Part shown: piece after piece, positions 11,089-15,258 of the stretch
How the letters are laid out: every line of letters starts with the position of its first letter
How positions within the stretch are numbered: the first letter of the stretch is position 1
NCBI GenBank assembly: GCA_016794765.1
Contig: JAEUJG010000623.1
Coordinates: 1-15,258, forward strand
Length of the DNA stretch: 15,258 nt
From: Spirochaetaceae bacterium
GTDB lineage: Bacteria; Spirochaetota; Spirochaetia; Treponematales; Rectinemataceae
Reading direction: 5' to 3'
The notes under the pieces: generated by a model
Database searches by the model: none
What the model was told of the DNA's origin: nothing
The model's input: the letters and a program-made list of their open reading frames with translations, nothing else
Made by a program: the position numbers and the translations under genes

Positions 11089-12690
11089 TCATTTCCTCCG
11101 CCTGCGCGACAGGCCCCGGAGGAAGCTCGTCGCGACCTCGTCCCGGGAGAGAGCCAGGAGCCCGATGCCCAGGGCGCCGAACAGAAGGGACTCCGCCAGG
11201 AGGACGGCCAGGGAGGCCAGGAAGGGCGAGCCGATCCCCGCGGCCACGGCGACCATCCAGGGCCGGAGGAGGTAGACCGGCGCGGCGGCGACGAGGGAAA
11301 AGCCGAGAAGCCGGAGGAAATAGCCCCCCGACGCGGCCAGGGCCGCCCTGATGCCCGGAAGGTCCGAGCGGAGGAGGGCCAGGGCCAGGAGCAGCGTGTT
11401 GACGGCGCTCGAGACGGAAAGGGCCAAGGCGATGCCGGGACCTCCCATCGGCGCGGCCAGGGCCAGGGCCAGGACGCTGTTGACGAAAAAGGCCGCGATG
11501 CCCGCCCAGGTGGGGGTTTTCGCGTCCTGGCGGGCGTAGAAGGCGGGGGCCACGACCCGGTTCAAGGCAATGAAGGCCAGACCCATCATATGGAAGAAGA
11601 AGGTCGCCGTCGTCTGGGCCAGGGATTCGGCGCCGAATTCGCCGCGCCGGTAGACGACGGCGACGATATCCTCGCCGGCCGTCATCGAAAAGAGGGCGAC
11701 GGGCACGGTGACGAGGAGCATCGTCCGCATCACGCGGTCCAGACTGCCCGAAAATTCCGACCAATCGCCCGAGCGCGCCGCGGCGGCCAGCCGGGGCAGG
11801 ATCACCGTGCCGGCGGAGACCGCGAAGACGCCCAGGACGAGCTCAAGGAGCCGCATCGAATACTGGATGCTCGCGGCGGCCTTCACGCTCGAGGCTATCG
11901 AGGTGCAGACGAGGTCGTTGAGCTGGTAGGCGGCCATGCCGAGGATGGTCGGCGCGATGAGGGCCAGGACCTTGCGCATGCCCGGATTGCGGAAGGCCCG
12001 CCCGAGGCCGATGAAGCCGAAGCGGAAGCCGGCGCGGAGCACGGCGGGCAGCTGGCAGGCGGCCTGGACCAGGCCGCCGACCAGGACGCCGACGGCCATG
12101 GCCCTGGCGGGATTGCCCGCCAGGCCGCCGACCAGGGCGGGCACGGCGATGAAGCAGAGGTTGAAAAGGATGGGGCCGAGGGCCGAGGGCGTAAAGACGC
12201 CGATCGAGTTGAGGATGCCCTGAAAGAGGGCGGCCAGGGAGACAAGGCCGAGAAAGGGGAACATGAGCTGCGTGAGGACGATGGTCTCGGCGGGATCGGA
12301 CTTGAAAAGGAGGGTGACGAGCCAGGGCGTCGCCGCGATGCCGAGGGCTATCGTGGCGGTGACGGAGACGACGAGGACGGTCAGGGTCGCGGAGAGGAAT
12401 TCCCTCGTCTTCGCGTCGTCCTTGTCCTGCAGGTAGCCGGAAAAGGTCGGGATGAAGGCGACGGTGATCGAATTCTCGGCGAAGAGGCGCCGCATGAAAT
12501 TCGGGATCTGGAAGGCGACGGTAAAGGCCTCCGCCAGGCTCCCGGTGCCGATGAAGCCGGCCTTGGTCATTTCGCGGACCAGGCCGAGCACCCGCGAGAC
12601 CAGGGTCAAGAGGGAAAGCTTGCCGCCCTCCTTGAGCATCTTGGAGGCGCCGGAGGCCGCCGCGGCGGGGGCGTTGACTTCGTCGGACAT
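11089..12690 (-). CDS. murJ: Lipid II flippase MurJ (MviN family)
   Basis: MurJ moves lipid-linked peptidoglycan precursor across the inner membrane. It is complete at 533 residues, normal for the family, with alternating hydrophobic segments consistent with about 14 spans. The signature block is near the N-terminus: SRVLGLVRE (R33, R39), GSLAEAFTVAFQIPNFMRRLFAE (acidic E54 and R67/R68) and AFIPTFSGY. These align with E. coli R18, R24, D39 and R52 at a constant offset of 15; the acidic residue is Glu rather than Asp. The MRLLEL segment, followed by GVFAVSAGTVILP, matches the later essential arginine region. The first about 20 residues are a polar Ala-rich extension relative to E. coli. The tail is Arg/Lys-rich (LSRRRRK). 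No Shine-Dalgarno precedes the ATG at 12690, and a promoter-like site lies just upstream. Confidence 0.96.
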   Translation of the reverse strand: MSDEVNAPAAAASGASKMLKEGGKLSLLTLVSRVLGLVREMTKAGFIGTGSLAEAFTVAFQIPNFMRRLFAENSITVAFIPTFSGYLQDKDDAKTREFLSATLTVLVVSVTATIALGIAATPWLVTLLFKSDPAETIVLTQLMFPFLGLVSLAALFQGILNSIGVFTPSALGPILFNLCFIAVPALVGGLAGNPARAMAVGVLVGGLVQAACQLPAVLRAGFRFGFIGLGRAFRNPGMRKVLALIAPTILGMAAYQLNDLVCTSIASSVKAAASIQYSMRLLELVLGVFAVSAGTVILPRLAAAARSGDWSEFSGSLDRVMRTMLLVTVPVALFSMTAGEDIVAVVYRRGEFGAESLAQTTATFFFHMMGLAFIALNRVVAPAFYARQDAKTPTWAGIAAFFVNSVLALALAAPMGGPGIALALSVSSAVNTLLLALALLRSDLPGIRAALAASGGYFLRLLGFSLVAAAPVYLLRPWMVAVAAGIGSPFLASLAVLLAESLLFGALGIGLLALSRDEVATSFLRGLSRRRRK

Positions 12691-12698
12691 TCCGCAAG

Positions 12699-12726
12699 GC
12701 TATACCGAAGGAAGGTCTGGGGGCAA
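12699..12726 (-). promoter_or_regulatory. Candidate murJ promoter giving a leaderless mRNA
   Basis: On the minus strand TTGCCC (12721-12726), 16 nt and TATAGC (12699-12704) precede the murJ ATG by only 8 nt. Transcription would therefore begin at or next to the start codon. Each hexamer matches consensus at four of six positions, so support is moderate at best. Confidence 0.35.
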
Positions 12727-12821
12727 GACGCCCTGTTATTTGACATCATGGAGATTATGAACGAGGCTTTCCTTGAAGGATCCGGGACGAGCGCCCGCTT
12801 GTCCACGGGAAAGGTAGACTT

Positions 12822-14708
12822 ATGCGCCTCGGCATTCGCGGAAAGATCATCCTCCCGGCCGTCGGACTCATCACGGTCACGGTGCTCGCGACCTCCCTCT
12901 TGGCATACAGCCTGCAAGCCAGGACCCTCAACGAACTCATGCGCTCCACGACGGACGCGAAGCTCAAGGAAATCTCGGACCGGATCGACCGGCTCGACGC
13001 GACCGTCGCCACGCTCAAGGCCTCCTCCGCGGGCAACTACCTCCGCATCGCCAGGGCCGTGGCCCAGGTCGTGGCGGCCAATCCCGCGATCCTGGCCCCG
13101 GAACGGATCACCGCCCTGGCCAAGACGGTCGGCGTCGACGAGATCCACGTCACCGACGAAAAGGGCGTGCTCCGCTGGGGCAACGTCGCCGGCTTCTACG
13201 GTTTCGATTTCTCGAGTTCCGAGCAAACGAAGCCCTTCCTCAAGATGCTGACCGATCCGACCTTCGAACTCGCCCAGGATCCCCAGGAACGGGGCGCGGA
13301 CAAGGTCCTGTTCCAGTACATCAGCGTGCCGCGCCGCGACAAGCCCGGCATCGTGCAGGTCGGCGTGCGGCCCAAGGAACTCCAGGACCTCCTCGCGGGC
13401 GCGAGCCTCCAGAGTCTCGTCGAGGGCGTCAAGGTCGGCGCGGACGGCTACGTCTATGTCCTCGATCCCGCGGGCAAGGTGGAAGCCCACACCCTGAAGG
13501 AGCGCATCGGCCGCGACCTTTCCGCGGAATCCTTCGCCAAGGCGATCCTCTCGGCCAAGAACGGCAACCTCGACTACCTCTATGACAGCGGCCGCGTCTT
13601 CGCCTCCTTCGCGGAGCGGCAGGGCAAGATCCTCGTCGCGGCCATACCGGTGGAGGAGATGACGGGCCGGCTCCGGATCCTCGTTTCGGGACTGGCCACG
13701 GCGACCCTGCTGGCGATCGCCGGCTCCATCCTCGTCCTCGCCTTCCTGACCGGCAGGATCGCGAAACCCCTCGTGCGCGGGGTGGAATTCGCCGACGCGC
13801 TCAAGGAGGGCCGCCTCGACGCGGAACTCGACGTGCGCCGCAACGACGAGACCGGCCGCCTGGCCGAGGCCCTCCGCGCGATGCTCGGCTCCCTGCGCTC
13901 CGTCGTCGGCGACGTGCAGGGCTCGGCGGGCGACCTGGCCGCCAAAAGCCGGAGCCTTTCCGCCTCCAGCCAGGAGCTTTCCGAAGGCGCGACCGAACAG
14001 GCCGCCTCCATGGAGGAGGTCAGCGCCTCCCTGGAGCAGATGGGCGCCAACATCCGCCAAAGCGCCGAGAACGCCGACCGGGCCAAGGCCATAGCGGAAC
14101 GGATCGCCGTGGACGCCAAATCCGGCGGATCGGCGGTCCGGGAGATGGTCGGAGCGATGCGGACCATCGTCGAAAAGACCACCATCATCGAGGAGATAGC
14201 GCGGCAGACCAACCTCCTCGCGCTCAACGCCGCCATCGAGGCGGCCCGCGCGGGCGAGGCCGGCAAGGGCTTCGCCGTCGTCGCGAGCGAGGTGCGCAAG
14301 CTCGCCGAGCGGAGCCAGGCGGCCGCGGGCGAGATCAACACGGTTTCGGGAGCCTCCCTCGAAAAGGCGGTCGCGGCCGGAGCGAGCATCGACACGCTGG
14401 TGCCGGCCATCGCCTCCTCCACCGACCTCGTCCAGGACATCGCCGCGGCCAGCGCCGAACAGGATTCCGGCGTCCGGCAGATCAGCACGGCGGTGCTCCA
14501 GCTCGACAAGGTGGTCCAGCGCAACGCCGGCAGCGCCTCCGAGCTCGTCGGCATGGCGGCCGAGCTCGCGGACATCGCCGAGCGGCTCGTCGCCTCCGTC
14601 GGCTATTTCAGGCTCGCCTCCGGGGGGGCCTCGGACGGCGCTCCCGGCCGCGGGGAAGAAGCGAAGGCCCTCGCGGTCCTCGACCAGGAGGCCCCGGAGG
14701 CGCTATAA
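12822..14708 (+). CDS. Methyl-accepting chemotaxis protein with periplasmic Cache sensor
   Basis: This is a transmembrane chemoreceptor that signals through CheW/CheA to the flagellar motor. It is complete at 628 residues. The first membrane span is at about residues 8-30. A roughly 250-residue periplasmic double-Cache-like region follows (about 33-284), with VGADGYVYVLDPAGKVEAH in the membrane-proximal module. The second span is at about 285-310 and HAMP at about 311-365. A coiled-coil signalling domain follows, whose hairpin tip is centred on EEIARQTNLLALNAAIEAAR (457-476). Gln/Glu-rich adaptation sites flank it (EGATEQAASMEEV, ASAEQDSGVRQI). The signalling domain looks like a short-helix class; I could not count heptads by alignment. 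No C-terminal CheR-tethering pentapeptide (NWETF type) is seen. The ATG has AAAGG 7 nt upstream. The ligand is unknown. Confidence 0.95.
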   Translation: MRLGIRGKIILPAVGLITVTVLATSLLAYSLQARTLNELMRSTTDAKLKEISDRIDRLDATVATLKASSAGNYLRIARAVAQVVAANPAILAPERITALAKTVGVDEIHVTDEKGVLRWGNVAGFYGFDFSSSEQTKPFLKMLTDPTFELAQDPQERGADKVLFQYISVPRRDKPGIVQVGVRPKELQDLLAGASLQSLVEGVKVGADGYVYVLDPAGKVEAHTLKERIGRDLSAESFAKAILSAKNGNLDYLYDSGRVFASFAERQGKILVAAIPVEEMTGRLRILVSGLATATLLAIAGSILVLAFLTGRIAKPLVRGVEFADALKEGRLDAELDVRRNDETGRLAEALRAMLGSLRSVVGDVQGSAGDLAAKSRSLSASSQELSEGATEQAASMEEVSASLEQMGANIRQSAENADRAKAIAERIAVDAKSGGSAVREMVGAMRTIVEKTTIIEEIARQTNLLALNAAIEAARAGEAGKGFAVVASEVRKLAERSQAAAGEINTVSGASLEKAVAAGASIDTLVPAIASSTDLVQDIAAASAEQDSGVRQISTAVLQLDKVVQRNAGSASELVGMAAELADIAERLVASVGYFRLASGGASDGAPGRGEEAKALAVLDQEAPEAL

Positions 14709-14714
14709 CAGGGC

Positions 14715-15258
14715 ATGCCCATACGACTCATCGCCCTCGACCTCGACGACACCCTCCTCAGGGAGGACCTGACCATCTCCCCGGCCAACATCGAGGCCCT
14801 TCGCGCCGCCCACCGGGGCGGCGCGAAGATCGTCCTCGCCTCCGGCCGCAACATCCACGGCATGCGGGCCTACGCCCACGCCCTCGGCCTCGAGGGGCCG
14901 GACGACTTCCTGATCTGTTCCAACGGCGCCGAAATCGTGGAAACCGCGACCGGAAGGCGCCTCTACGAACGGCGCATGAGCCCGGAGCTCTGCCGCGAGG
15001 TCGCCGCCGCACTCGCCGAGCGCGGCTTCCCCTGGCAGGTCTACGAGGAAGGCCGCATCCTGGCGAGCGGCCGCAATCCCTGGACCGAGGAGGACACGCG
15101 CCTCACGGGCCAGCCCAACCTCCTCATCGAGGACTTCGAAAGCGTCTTCTCCCGCGGCCAGGTCAAGTACGTCGTCCCCGGCGACCCCGCCCTCATCGCC
15201 GGCCTCCGCGGGGAGTTCGCCGCCCGCTTCGCCGGCCGCGCCGAGGTCCTCATCTCCA
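14715..15258 (+). CDS. Cof-type HAD-superfamily phosphatase (partial, C-terminus outside window)
   Basis: This is a haloacid dehalogenase-like hydrolase, probably a cytoplasmic phosphatase of sugar phosphates or cofactor precursors. The first 181 codons are visible; homologues usually have about 260-290 residues. Motif I is ALDLDDTLL, with nucleophile D9 and general acid D11. Motif II is LASGRN (S43), followed by the family-typical CSNGAEI (68-74). Residues from about 85 form the start of the C2-type cap. The QVKYVV stretch near K151 resembles the return to the core. Motif IV (GDxxND type) would lie beyond the window. The ATG at 14715 is 6 nt after the chemoreceptor stop, so the two are probably cotranscribed and translationally coupled. 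The ribosome-binding site (CAGGG) is weak. The exact substrate cannot be told. Confidence 0.92.
   Translation, partial: MPIRLIALDLDDTLLREDLTISPANIEALRAAHRGGAKIVLASGRNIHGMRAYAHALGLEGPDDFLICSNGAEIVETATGRRLYERRMSPELCREVAAALAERGFPWQVYEEGRILASGRNPWTEEDTRLTGQPNLLIEDFESVFSRGQVKYVVPGDPALIAGLRGEFAARFAGRAEVLIS

Noticed and set aside
12740..12745. Perfect TTGACA upstream of the chemoreceptor
   Set aside because: No acceptable -10 hexamer lies 16-18 nt downstream; I also saw no clear sigma-28 or sigma-54 promoter.
11590..13251. 553-codon plus-strand open frame
   Set aside because: It spans antisense murJ and an off-frame part of the chemoreceptor gene; its composition is a shadow pattern.
12606..14060. 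484-codon minus-strand open frame
   Set aside because: Antisense to the chemoreceptor gene, Gly/Glu/Asp-rich with no domain.

Overview
This window is a core-genome segment of a GC-rich bacterium, most probably a spirochaete related to Treponema/Spirochaeta. The lineage call rests on the RpoB N-terminus, which resembles treponemal RpoB as I remember it, and on an asparagine at the RpoB position equivalent to E. coli Ser531, reported in naturally rifampicin-resistant Treponema and Borrelia. It also fits an SI3-type insertion in the RpoC trigger loop. No database search was possible, so the assignment is an inference.

Layout. From 1 to about 12,690 everything lies on the minus strand; read in transcription order it runs from high to low coordinates. 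murJ (lipid II flippase) comes first, then a promoter-like site and a mixed tRNA/protein cluster: tRNA-Thr(GGU), rpmG (L33), tRNA-Trp(CCA), secE and nusG. A strong hairpin plus T-rich tract closes nusG. Next, after a structured leader, comes the ribosomal-protein/RNA-polymerase operon: rplK, rplA, rplJ, rplL, rpoB and rpoC. rpoC runs off the left edge, with 1050 codons visible. On the plus strand, from 12,822 to the right edge, lie a double-Cache methyl-accepting chemotaxis protein and, 6 nt behind it, the first 181 codons of a Cof-type HAD phosphatase.

How the genes work together. The minus-strand block supplies ribosomal stalk and L1-arm proteins (L11, L1, L10, L7/L12), L33, the two large RNA polymerase subunits, elongation factor NusG, the SecE translocon subunit and two tRNAs. 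This is the familiar bacterial grouping of transcription, translation and secretion genes. The plus-strand pair is unrelated: environmental sensing and a small-molecule phosphatase.

What stands out. There is no cryptic defence or mobile-gene system here. The notable points are: (i) a 155-bp palindromic element with 14-bp perfect ends between rpoB and rpoC; (ii) Asn at the rifampicin-critical RpoB position; (iii) Gln instead of Glu next to the RpoC trigger loop; (iv) hairpins that overlap the stop codons of nusG, rplJ and rplL; (v) structured leaders before rplK and rpoB; and (vi) a possibly leaderless murJ mRNA. Very long open frames opposite rpoB and rpoC are shadows caused by high GC and codon bias.
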